A DNA stretch of 47,247 nt. Origin: Fragilaria crotonensis (lineage: Eukaryota > Bacillariophyta > Fragilariophyceae > Fragilariales > Fragilariaceae). The stretch is from assembly GCA_022925895.1 (NCBI GenBank), contig JAKSYS010000502.1:1-47247 (forward strand), given 5' to 3'. A program made the translations under genes and the position numbers. Position 1 is the stretch's first letter. The number at the start of each line of letters is the position of its first letter. The notes beneath the pieces are model-generated. The model was not told the origin of the DNA and did no database searches. It saw only the letters and a program-made list of their open reading frames with translations. This document shows, piece after piece, positions 1-10,952 of the stretch.

Positions 1-446
1 CGGTCACAGGCGAATCGAGCCTCATAATCAAAAGTCGTTATTCTGCGATAGGCGAGTTGTAATTTGGGTGCTGGACAAGCTGCACGATCGTGCGCGCTTG
101 AGCGCCGTCAATGGCACGACCCGTTTGGTGAGCACTCACGATCACGCCAGTAGGTCGTTGCTTCCGTTGCAGTGGGCGGCGGACAGGATGATGTCGGAAT
201 GGATGAGACTAGCTCCACAACCCTGCCCCACTGGACGAAGTAAGGGTATTCTCCCTTGGTAGCCTGGTTTCCGCCGACGATGCGATTGGTTTGGACCCTG
301 CGAGAGTTGAGGTCATGTTCGTTTTCGGCACGAGCTTCCTCTTTGTTATGGAGGTCTTCGTTGCTGGCTCGAAGTGTTGCCGTGGCAGAAACAGATTGAA
401 CGAGTATGGCGACAATGGCCCAGTTGCGGAGTAGCAATGATTTCAT
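1..446 (-). pseudogene. Trypsin-like serine protease (S1), decayed and cut by window edge
   Basis: The reading frame starts at the ATG at 446 with a secretory signal peptide (MKSLLLRNWAIVAILVQSVSATA), a pro-segment, and the mature S1 start RIVGGNQATKGEYPYFVQW. The frame then breaks near 225. The continuation GCGASLIHSDIILSAAHC, which carries the catalytic His, lies in another frame. The next piece (VIVSAHQTGRAIDG) is in a third frame, and the LIMRLDSPV block follows a further indel and stop. Each break is repaired by a single base, so this is an S1 protease that has lost its frame at least three times, or an error-rich sequence. The catalytic Asp and Ser would lie outside the window. An ATG further upstream (503) is in frame, but 446 fits the signal peptide better. 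The family assignment is firm; function is probably lost. Confidence 0.8.
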
Positions 447-1084
447 GGTTAGATGATTTGTTGTGAATACTTCGATTTTATGAGACTTATAACTAACTTT
501 CAAGAATGACTACAAATACTGCTTCGATCGGCGCAGTCGCTTGTATGTATGTCATACGACTTGAGACAACGATTTCAATAGCGACCAAAGGCTGAATGAC
601 CCAAAGCGCGCGTACCGTAACGGTCGCGAACACCTCTAAGTAAACCATAATATGTTAAAAGTAATAATTTCAACATGTCCTAGTAGTAGTTTTGCACGCA
701 GGTGAGTTGTGCGTTAGCCCGTGTAATTGGAGCTTCCTACTTCCTATGCACTATGGGAAGCTCCCATTACAAGGGCATACGCTTATCTTGCATGGGTGCA
801 AAAGTAGGTTATGACATGAAGCCTCGCAGTCATTATTAATTTTTTGATATATCCGGGTTATCTCAAGATTTCCTCGTACATTCTACGTGCCGGTCATTAC
901 GTACGTATAAGGATTTCATGCTCCAACATATGCGGTACTCGGAGTATGTCGAAACAATACGGAGACTCCACTAGAATTACCAAAACATTGCTTGTCGTAC
1001 TGTAGTTATACTACGGTAGAGACATTGCAGCCACATTCGAAATTCCTAAGTTGCGAAACCCATCGCATGTATCATTTGAATTAT
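447..1084. other. Intergenic, no gene seen
   Basis: No open frame with family resemblance on either strand. A short direct echo of CATGTCCTAG-like and GGAAGCTCCC-type sequence is present, but nothing that supports a defined element. Confidence 0.5.
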
Positions 1085-3321
1085 CTAATCACCTAAATTT
1101 GAAGATTGGGATTGAGAGTCCCATTGTTTTGTCTTTCGGAGTCTATTTATAATCTCCGTCACACTTGTTTGAGGGCCATAGACATTGTAGATCATGTCTA
1201 TGGCCCGTTGCGAACTGTGTCCCAAGCTCACAAGGTTGCGAATCACATCCCAGATCACCTTCCGCCTCGAGTACTTATACTTCACCTGCCCTCGCTCAGT
1301 TTTGGAGAAAAGCCTTGCAGGCTTTCCCCGACCGATGTAGATACTCATTCCACAAGTCGTAAAGACTTCGTGGATTCGGCATGAGGGTTGCGGATTCGTC
1401 ATCGCGAGGGCAGGCCGAGCAAGCACGTTCGAGCCTCGGCACCCTGATCGTCAGCACCAGCAGCTGCAGCAGCAATTGCAGCTGCAGTAGCTGCCGTTGC
1501 TGCTGCAGTTGCTGCTGCCCCGGTGGTCTTGGCACACGGCGCGCTGGCTGCAGTGCAGCCCTCCTGACATTTCCATTCTTGATTATGTGGAATCGTTCCA
1601 TCGCTTGCAGTATTCCAGCAATATCGTTTCGAATTTCAACGTTCTCGCGTCGAAGACTCAAAAACCGCTTTGCAACTGAAGCATCCAGTTTTGAAGTTGG
1701 TCGCCACTCGCTTGATTGTTCTGTAGAAGTCTCTGGTTCAGTCTTCGCATGCTCGGCCCTTGTAGAAAATTGATTGTCTTGCCTGCAGGTTCTCCATTTC
1801 ATTCTCCGCTCCCACAGCATCACCTTCGATACTTGTTGTTGGAATCTCATCAATGAAGACTGTACCTTGATTGCCGCTCACTAAAACTGGCACCTTCGAA
1901 ATCGGATTCTGACCTTCGGCAATAACAATTCCCGTTTCCGACAATTCCCTCTTCACTCGATCTCGGTCTCCTGTTGAAATGAAATCAGAAGCAACACTCG
2001 AAAACACAAGCCAAAGCACAGCCTTACCCAGCACAATTGCTGTCAAATCCGGAAGTCGTCGCCGAATGTTAAGAACGACTTTGTTAGAATAAATGTTGTC
2101 ATGACATTCGAGTTGCAAATTGAATTATTGATCAAGTAGCAAGCTCCGCCCATACACAGTTTCTCCGCCACCTTGCAATCTGGATAGGGCAGTTCAACAT
2201 CGTCGTATCGATCGGAAACCGTCCCTCCCTTTCCAACGGCCTCTCGTGTCCTTGTAGTCCTTGGAGATTCCGCATCGACGAACATGAGTGGAAGCGAACT
2301 TGCGAATAGAGTGACTTCCAAGAAGACCTCCGGACCGGAACTCCTCCATTCGCAATACTTTCTGACCGAATATATTCTGTGCAGTTTCCTTGGCTTTGAG
2401 CCCGCCACCAGGTACTGTGACATCATCAGAGAATGCAAAAACGTAAGGCGAGGCCATCGCCGTCGCATTCGATCTCAAGTTGAATTCAAGCCACAAACCC
2501 AAACTGATGAATACGCAGAAAATTGGGTTCATACTCCCAAGCACAATCTGCCACGGTGCATCCCTTTCATCCTGTACATTCTTACTCCAGTTTAACCTTG
2601 TTTTCAATGCATTCTCAAAATTGTCGTGAACACGAATGTGGTCCATCACGACCTGTGTAGTATCATCAATTCTGGCAATCATGTGAAACTGAAAGTTGAT
2701 AAGCGCGGGCATTCCAAGCTTCCAAATCCCTGAACTATGAGAACCACCAAATGTCTTGAAAACTTCATGCAAACGTCGAAACTCCCTTTCCTCCATTGGA
2801 CGCCGCGTCTTCGATTCTGCTCATTGTTTCCTCGCTTCCAGCTTCCTAAGATACTTAACAAAATCGTTCACTTCGGCACACTTCGTAGGATTTCCATCAT
2901 TTGAACCTGTTCTCCAACCATGCAAACGATCTGGCATATAGAATGAAATAGCTTTTTTCCAAAAGGCAACAGTGTTAGCACGTACCAAGGGTCAAATCGC
3001 CAACTGTGGCCCGGGGTCAGGAACTCCAAACGTTCTTATGTTCAACCATCGCATCAGTTCTTCTGGGGTCACCTGCCTCTTCTCGTTGTCAGTATACACT
3101 CGCCCATAGTCATATTGCTCCCCTGGACCCAACCGATGGACGCTCGACATCAAACTGTCCAAGATTCGCTTGTAAACCTTCTGACCTCTCATGGTGATCC
3201 GTGTCTTGAATGGTGTCAAAAAATAACAAGAAATCATGCATTCGATATCAACAATCATGTTGTTCTTTTCTGGTACACATTCTACGATTCTACGTGAGAT
3301 GCCAGGTTGCATCCGAAGCAA
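1085..3321 (-). pseudogene. Crypton-type tyrosine recombinase, degenerate mobile element
   Basis: Reading leftward from 3321, five fragments line up into one protein. The N-terminal part ends with EELMRWLNIRTFGVPDPGP. After an in-frame TGA at 2992 comes PLVRANTVAFWKKAISFYMP and GNPTKCAEVNDFVKYLRK. A second in-frame TGA lies near 2824. The recombinase core (2194-2796) has LGSHSIRKFASTHVRR, a His-x-x-Arg box, and a RGRW block. After a frameshift come SDRYDDVELPYPDCKVAEKL, which may hold the nucleophilic Tyr, and LTAIVLGKAVLWLVFSSVAS. The C-terminus (1085-1560) reads GRGKPARLFSKTERGQ, KYKYSRRKVIWDVI and SVTEIINRLRK, resembling the GCR1_C-like DNA-binding domain of Cryptons. Cryptons move with a tyrosine recombinase and lack terminal inverted repeats; I see none here. 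At least two stops and three frameshifts make it inactive. Confidence 0.8.
1451..1519. repeat. CAG/CTG-rich triplet tract inside the Crypton remnant
   Basis: Imperfect CAG/CTG triplets. On the minus strand they encode a Gln/Leu-rich linker between the recombinase core and the C-terminal DNA-binding region of the Crypton remnant. The tract is imperfect, with GTA and GTT interruptions. Confidence 0.75.
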
Positions 3322-3710
3322 ATTTGGATACGAAATTATGACCCTACATGCGTCATGGTTGCATACAAGTATTATCCCAAGTCTAATACAAGCTACACAA
3401 ATCTACGTTCCAGATACTATACAGTACTACAGTATTAATTTTCTCGCCTCCGAAACCCACACAACAATACCACTTGGGTTGCATTTCCCAGACAATACGA
3501 AGATACGCGTAAATATGTAGATGTAATATGCATTCTTACTACGCGTGCAATCAATAGTGGAAGTGTGGTAAACTCCGAGTACAATTTGCAATCTCAGAAT
3601 CACAACAAGATCAAGAGCGAAGCAAAGAAACACCAGACTCCACCATTGTTGTATACTCCCTATCCCTCTGCTACTGCTCTTGTCACGTCTTCGGTTCTGG
3701 CTAGTAGTGG

Positions 3711-6700
3711 TATGGTCCAAACAAGATCAGGACATGATGTTTTCTACTCAGAAGCGTCATATGGGCGTGCAGCAAGGAAGGAAACAACACGGCAACGGAG
3801 GAAGAGCGAAGTTAACCGAGCATACGTTGGTACAAGGATGTGGTGGTGACGACAGCAACACGAGCACATCGCAAACGACACCAAGAAAAACACGAGCTCA
3901 AATTCGACAAGACAAAGAATTGTCCACTCCACCCAGTACTCTAAATCGAATAGGCAGGACTCCTCCAAGTAAAACAGAGCGACTACTTCGAGGAGGAGAA
4001 AGCCAACGTGCTCTGACTAAATACCCGCCATTTTTGTTTCAAGGAAATGGCTTTTTCTTCTGTCATCCTTGCGATTTGTGGGACTCGCTCCCACCGGATC
4101 AGGTTACAAAGTCCTCTCGATCATCAGCAAGACTAGCTTGCACAGCAAACCATGATTCATTTTCACATCCGACAACCCTTTGCAATGACTATTGCAGGAA
4201 GAGTGTGGTAGCGAGAGCAGCAGTGAATTTTTCTATGAAAAACAAGGATTCATATGAGAGCGAAGATGGCAGTGCTACTAGTAGTACTGCAAGTATAATG
4301 GACGAGCATAATGAAGAACAAGTACTTGAAGCAGACAACCATCATGACGAGGAACTTGAGGAAGACGTCGTACAACCTGAGCATACGACAACGCAGGGTG
4401 GCCATGCCGATGCTACAAATTTAGACATTGATTGTGGTAATGCTGGCGACAGCAGTGTTGCTAGTGGATAACAGTAGCAGTGCTTCAGTCAACAATCAAC
4501 CTGCACAAGAACATTCGACTGTTTTATCTCGTGAAGAACGAGACCAGGAGCTGATTCTGAACTTCAGTGGAAGGTATGAATGCTTCGGAAGTGGAATCTT
4601 AAACTCACGAGAGATCAAGAAAATGCGACAGGATGCAAGTGCTGAAGAGGCAAAGTCAACCGGTCACAAGAACCCGAATGCCTATCAGGCTGCCGTTTTG
4701 GGAGCCATCAGTGTTGCAACTCAAGATGCAACCGACGCATGAATTCCAGTCGCACTGGAGCTCTCGTCGCAAAAGCAGTGTGGAATCATGGATCATTCCA
4801 ACCACATTTGTTGGCCTGCAAGCACTTTCGAGAAAATCTTCACCACAACATCTTACGAGAAATGGATTTGGCGGGAGGAACTCTGTCGTATGAAGGAATT
4901 GATGTTTTGCGTCGAGTTGAGACCTGTGGTATAAAAGGGTGCCGAGGCACCATCATTCCGTCGAAGTCTGAGATCAAGAGAATGGCCGGCATTGTCGAAT
5001 GGTATGCTAACAAATGTTGTCCTTTCACTTTGAAACCAACAGCAAAGGGTGAGTCTATTGAATTTGACTTTGCAAAATCAATGCTATGTAGAACAAAGGC
5101 ATTTTATCTGGATGAAATCGGGAAGGCAAGGAGTTTGTCTGTTGCTTCTTCTATCGATGGAGCATCACTCTCCAAAAATCTGTCGATTGTTGCCAGTGGA
5201 GTGGAGTCAAGATCATCGACCTTGCTGCCCGATGTCCTTCAACAAAGCGACCCCTACTTGATGATCCAGTCACGATGAGTGCACAGTCTCGGAACTTGTG
5301 CATCCCTTTAAAAATAATGATGGGCCGGGAAACAAAGGAGACTTTTACAGAGTTTGCCACGATGTTTAAATTTCTGGATGACCTTTCTGATGAGACGACA
5401 ATGCCAAAGGAGATGGAGGATTTTAAGCCATTTTGTTGCGTGACAAACTGTGATTTATTGGCACAGTGGAAGGGCTTATGCAAGGGTGGCGCCGCAAAGG
5501 TTCATATGCTCCCTTGCACTTGTTGTGCAACAGAGTCCGACAAGTTGGCGACCCCCAATGATACAACATGTGTCCGATGGTGCAACACGCACTCGTCTGA
5601 TCCGGAATGGATGTGTTTCCACAAAACCAACCGCGACACCTGAACGAGTTGTCGCTATGCAGAAGAGGTGAAAGAGCTTCTATCTGTGCTGGGAGGCACG
5701 TGGAGATACAAGCCGAATCACGGATGACTTTAACTGATGTTGAAGTCATCGTTCCATTGCAGAGCTCAACTTGCGACCCTCTATCGATTCACTTTTGCCC
5801 CACAAATCCAACACAACGGCAATTGTACTCTCAGCTTACCGGAGGGCTCGATATCAATGGAACTTTGGAGATACGCCGAGAAAAGTTACGGCATGCTTTG
5901 AAAGGCGAATCGACAATTAATAGACTCTGCAAAGAAATATCCCATGGCGAGGTAAGGGAAGGTGCATACTTCTTGTTAATGCAAACTCTACCATGTGTAC
6001 TTCATATGGAGAACCGCAATGGTATAAAACTCCTGACAATGCTGGCCTTCATTGAAGGGTTATCGAATGCAAAAAGAGGTGTTTGTACACTGATGTGAAT
6101 GCTGAAGGCTCGCGAGTGTTGCGATTCATTTCCTGACATTGAAAGGCTTATCAATCGAGCAATTCTTGGAACAGAGGATGACCCCAAATGGATGTGTCCG
6201 TACGATGCAAAGAAAAGGAGCTTGGTCAATTACCATGGACAACGTCCGTACTCGTCGTGTCGTACATTCTCTTGATATCATTATCGATCTCTGTGTTGTC
6301 GATGAAGGTCGGAAGACCTTGTGGTCCACTGCTCTTAACAACTACAGGATTGCTATGGTACTTCTAAGGAAACGAGATGACTTTACAAATCCGATGATCT
6401 CTTTGTACCAGCACCACGCCGATAAGTTCTACCAGGCATGGATTCTATTGTGGCAGAAGGAAGGGGTAACAAACTACCTTCACATGATGGGTTCGGGACA
6501 CATATCTGACTACCTCTATAAATGGAAGAACCTTTACCGGTTCTTGCAACAAGGTTGGGAAGCTATGAATTCCTTAATCAAGACATTCTTCTTTCGACGC
6601 ACGAGCCATGGTGGTGGTGTGCGGGGAGCAAGTAAGAAATCAAGACTCATTCCAATTGCGCGATGGCTTCAGCGAAGGCTGATATTCCTTTGCAGGATTG

Positions 6701-6796
6701 AGCGATGAAGACAGAATTCGCCAACACGTCATAGACAACCCGATGCCCCAGAACTATTGTACTCAAGCAGCATCTGAAGTCGATGTTTACGATTAG
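3711..6796 (+). pseudogene. Multicopy transposon-type gene A, frameshifted
   Basis: Starts near MVQTRSG (3711) with a basic, low-complexity N-terminus. At least six frame segments follow: 3800-4471, 4440-4742, 4739-5270, 5275-5643, 5640-6100 and 6140-6796. Recognisable blocks are CCVTNCDLLAQWKGLCKGG, LPCTCCATESDKLA with a Cys-rich cluster, EGAYFLLMQTLPCVLHMENR, TMDNVRTRRVVHSLDI, and a C-terminal HMMGSGHISDYLYKWKNL, QQGWEAMNSLIKTFFFRRT. The true C-terminus lies in yet another frame and ends at 6794-6796. I recognise this as a type of protein repeated many times in diatom genomes and transposon-like, but I cannot assign a superfamily; no clear DDE triad is visible. It converges on gene B 60 bp away. 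Inactive as read. Confidence 0.6.
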
Positions 6797-6855
6797 ATAG
6801 TGTATAAGATCAAAATTGTTCTATCCATTCAGTCGCTGTTGAATTAACTCTTTCG

Positions 6856-8221
6856 TTAAAGAATGTCGAACAATTTCTCGTTTCCAAATAGATCATTGTT
6901 CTGACGTGGGTAAACACACTTGCCATGAACATGCATTGAGTCAATCTTGATCACTCGATAAAGGCAACCATCATCATCCACAAACTCACTTCCGGTCATA
7001 TCCATATCTTGGTTCTCGTCTCAATGTCATCGTCCTCGTTGAATAGGGGCGTGGCATAGACACTGTGCCGACAAATTAAAGAAGCAAGCAGCGGATCACA
7101 ACCATCAAGACTAGCAGAGTATGCATATCGTCTGTACCGAATCGTGATAAAAGCTCGCACGTTCCATCCGAACTCTAAGTCGATACCATCGCGTACTGTC
7201 ATGGAGTTGAACGTGGGCTCACAATCATCGGATCCGCATACCACATTGATTATGTCATTCTTCCACAGTGTTTTAGGCACAGACACTTTTGGAAGACGAC
7301 ATCTGTCCTGCGGTAACAGACTCTCCGAAGATTTTGGACAGGTCGCGAAGATGATTCTTCGTTTCAAATCGCATTACACTGCAGCTCTTTCTAATACGAG
7401 CAGCTTTTACCACCAGTCCGCTCTCTGTCACTCTGTAGATGCGAACTCTGGATGATGAACCACAACCAGAATTGCCAAACAAGCTACCAAATTACCGATT
7501 CAGAAAGCCCCATGTCTCAGATGTCACATTTGAAAGTCGACCTCGTTCCCTCCCGAAGAGACCTTGTTGTTGCGAATAACGCCCCAATAGCCTCATTATC
7601 TCCATTTTGATCGATATCAAATTATTCCAAATCCGATGAGCAAAACAATCATGGTAGCGTGAATTTTTGTAATGCGATGGGAATGGAAGACAATACCCAG
7701 TCGGCACCTCCATTAGCACTGGTTGGGCGGAATCAGATAGCTAGATCTAGTAATCTAAATCGCAAGAGAAATGCCAGGATCATTCCTTGGCAAGCAGAAA
7801 AAAGATATGATGGATCCTGCAATGATGCCATTGTGAACACAAACGACAAGTTCACAATGTCATTCATCGGGACCACACTAAGCTCGGTTGTCTGCACAAT
7901 CTCAGTCAAGTGCCTTAAATGATTTTCATTCATCACGTTAGGAGGCAGGAAGCCCTCTGTCACCTGGGCCTCTTTTAAGAACCTGAAGATATTGACACTG
8001 ACGGTTGATGGATGGGTGCTCATTACAGCAACGATTCGTGCAACGACATCCTCCTTTGCCTTGATTGTACTTGAAGTAGTAGTGCTGCCGCCAGTATTGC
8101 TCAGAAGCACAAATGTACCGGGGAGAAGATCGGCCCTGAGCACCGCCGAATAGAACGGCGCTCCTTCACACCGCGGCTCCACGAGATCCCAGCGGGGCCA
8201 GGAGCACCTTCTGTCATTCTC
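6856..8221 (-). pseudogene. Multicopy gene B, convergent partner of gene A, frameshifted
   Basis: Five collinear fragments. The first (7733-8221) reads LRADLLPGTFVLLSNTGG, EDVVARIVAVMSTHPSTVSV, EAQVTEGFLPPNVMNENHL and VPMNDIVNLSFVF. Then come VPTGYCLPFPSHY / HDCFAHRIWNNL (7492-7719), SGLVVKAARIRKSCSVMRFE (7273-7430) and LWKNDIINVVCGSDDCEP / EFGWNVRAFITIRYRRYAYS (6996-7270). A last frame, SEFVDDDGCLYRVIKIDSMH, ends at 6856. No ATG is seen upstream of the first block, so the 5' end is lost or in an exon I cannot place. I do not know the function. The Tyr/Cys-rich reader-like tail is suggestive only. Both genes are decayed to a similar degree and end 60 bp apart, consistent with one two-gene element. 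Confidence 0.5.
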
Positions 8222-8356
8222 TTACATTCAAGGACAACTATTGATGCTGTCGGTTTAGTTTGTGTCTGTCGTTGTGTGCTCAGAGTAACAACAAATCAAA
8301 AACCGTTAAATCTGCATCCAAATTTACATACGAACAAGGGTTTGACAACGTTATAG

Positions 8357-8635
8357 TTCAAGGGAAAGTATTTAGCAAACCCGTTAGAAGCTGGAAAAAT
8401 TGACGCCTTGATGCTTTCAGTTACTGATATCTACATTAAAGGTCATTTGCAAAATGGTCTAGACATCGATGGGGTCATTTCACTCCTTGGTCGCTATTGT
8501 AATGAAGTTAATTTCGTACCAGGTAGCGCGACTTCCGTCTTGCCCAAGGGAATCCAGAATCCAGCGAAAGAAGGATGCGACATATCATACATGGTGTCAC
8601 AGTATGTGCACCAGGAACGCGACATGTCGTTTTAA
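8357..8635 (+). other. Unassigned open frame next to gene B
   Basis: An open stretch of 92 codons with protein-like composition (AGKIDALMLSVTDIYIKGHL, then VPGSATSVLPKGIQNPAKEG), ending at a TAA. No good start codon in the first third and no family I recognise. It lies just behind the 5' end of decayed gene B on the opposite strand, so it may be a remnant of the same element or of a third gene. It could also be chance. Confidence 0.25.
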
Positions 8636-8640
8636 ATACG

Positions 8641-8930
8641 TCATACGGTATGACATATACCATATACTCGGGTAGCATCTAGCACATATGTCATAGGTTG
8701 AGGTCGGACTTGGGTGTACTGGATACTGGAGCATTCAGTACAGTACCGGGTCCTCGTCCCGCCGTACTCGGAGTACGATGTACCTGGTACGATGTACTTT
8801 GCATATGTGAGTGCATATGTGATATGTGATATGTGCAATGTGCAATGTGCACCCACTGGACCAATGTCAAGTGTCAACACAAGTACTGGGAGTACAATAG
8901 TATTAGATCATAAACGTTACTAAAGTAACG
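8641..8930. repeat. GTAC/CATATG-rich low-complexity intergenic DNA
   Basis: Dense short GTAC, AGTACT and GGAGTAC motifs, followed by a run of ATATGTGAT / TGCAATG direct repeats at about 8805-8851. The same flavour recurs at 10205-10440, 22080-22320, 24290-24420, 37900-38720 and 44160-44560. I see no gene in it. Confidence 0.7.
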
Positions 8931-9408
8931 TTACGCTAGTAGATGTTGCCTGACCGATACTAAGTTTTACGAGACGCTCCACGCAAATCTAAAATACCCC
9001 TTTAAGGACAGCAGTATTCTCACACGCAATTCCTACTGAATCCAATGGTAATTTAGATGATTCGGTAACGCTGTGGGTACTCAAAAATGGTGCAGAAATG
9101 TTACTTCTGCCTTAAGTAGAACGTTACTCGCAGGACATGTCTTCAGTGGTATTTTGAAAACCTCCGGGTTGGGAGCACAAACCAACAACAACATTCGACA
9201 ACGACGATCACGTATTCTGAATGTATGGAGACACAAGTTCCTTGTCGGTTTTGAAGCTTGGTGGCTCTGTTTGATCCTGGTGTTGCTTGCCGCCACATCT
9301 AGGACACTACCACCAGGTTCCATGGTGTCCTTAGTTTCTGGGCATTTTGAGTGCGTCTGACACCAAGGATCTCGATACGGGCATTCAAAAACCTTGCTTT
9401 GAGGAAGA

Positions 9409-10075
9409 TGAAGTTTTACGCAGTAACGAGCAAACAATCTGAGTCGACAGAAAGTGAAGGGATGTTCGTTCGCCGAGATACAACTAGAAATTCTCAAATC
9501 AGACGAGAATTGATTGAGTTGTGGTCAAATATCTGGCAAGAGGTAGAGTCCGGATGCCGCATTGTGAGGGTGCGAGGAAGATGGAATTTTTACGCAGCCA
9601 ACGAGCAAACAATCTGAGTCGACAGAAAGTGAAGAGGTGTTTGACCGGCCGTGACACAACTCGAAATTCTCAAATCAGACAAGAATTGATTAAGTTCTGG
9701 TCCAATATGCAGCAAGAGATGGAGTCCGGATGCCGCGTTGTGATGATGTGACAAGAAAATGGAATTTTTAGGCAAACAACTTGCAAACAATCTGAATCGA
9801 CAGACATTGGAAGGATTTTCAATCGGTTGCAACACAATTCGAAATTCTAGAATCAGACAATAATTGATTGAGTTGTGGGCCAATATATGGCGACCAAGCA
9901 GAGTCCCGATGCCGCATTGTGATGGTGCAAGATGTACATTTAATTTTGAAGCAAAAGACGAGCGAACAATCTGAGTATACAGAAAGTTGCGACACTTTTT
10001 GTTGAACTTGGATCATTTTGAAATTCTTAAATTGAACGAGAATTGATTGAGTTGTGGTCTTATATGTAATGATGT
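9409..10075. repeat. Tandem repeat, ~177-bp unit, about 4 copies
   Basis: The block AACAATCTGAG(T/A) recurs at about 9436, 9611, 9789 and 9968, giving periods of 175, 178 and 179 bp. Each unit also repeats AATTCTCAAATCAGACGAG, GAATTGATTGAGTTGTGG and GAGTCCGGATGCCGC. Copies diverge from left to right and the last is truncated. Short frames in it drift with the indels, so I read it as non-coding satellite-like DNA. Confidence 0.85.
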
Positions 10076-10952
10076 AGTTGCCATGTTGGGAAGCGACATG
10101 CGCAATACAACGAAATAGTGATGACTTGTCTCATGTCTTGCAGTAGATTGTCGCGTGCGTACATTCTCTACTGAACCCTACGGTAACATCCTGCGTTATT
10201 ATATTTCCTAGTTACTCTCGTAGTAGTACTCAGTACAAGTACAGTGGATTGTGGATGTGGACGCTAAACGAAGAAGTACTGTATGCATACAACAAACATG
10301 AGTACTGTAGTAAGGAGCAGTAGTACATAGTACATAGACTCCAGAAATCGTACTACTGTACGTATTAGAAGTGCTCCGAGTACTTGTACCTGGCGTACTT
10401 GTATGCATGCTTGTCGTAGTAGTACACTGTAAACCTTCGGTTCGGGATGGATGACGTGCGCGCGGGACTTGTTTCGGGCGTACGTGGTTGGACACTTGCG
10501 TGTGCTGTGCCGTCGTGGTGGGAAAGGACCAATTGAATACGAGGAAAGGCCAGCAGACCAGCAGACCGCAATAATACATGGTTGCAGAATGCAAATCAAC
10601 AGCTTGCTGGGTGAATTCAATGAGTCAGATCGGCATTCGTAGGATTGGCCTAATGATTTGTTTTGAATTTATGTCCTTCTGTCTGAAAAGGATTGTAAAC
10701 AGATGCCTAGCCCCAGAAAATATGGTTTGTGTTCGCTGCTAATGAGTCACAACAACGCGGAAGGGCAGTACGCCATGTGATCCGTGGATGTGCAATTCCG
10801 GGCACATTTATAAAAGTGAAAATGTCATTCCGTCACACTGTAAGTGCGTTCATGCGAACCTCACCCAGTCAGTCCGACGGAAAGAAAATGCAAGATCCAC
10901 ACATCGTTCATTGGATGAGGAGCGAGAGCATTGAGGTGAACATAACGCCACG
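10076..10952. other. Intergenic upstream of the TPR gene
   Basis: 10205-10440 is GTAC/GTAGTAC-rich microsatellite. 10640-10950 is ordinary sequence that should hold the promoter and 5' UTR of the TPR gene. No supported gene. Confidence 0.5.

Noticed and set aside
9351..9751. Overlapping small proteins in the 177-bp repeat
   Set aside because: Frames differ between copies and drift with indels, so there is no selection for protein.
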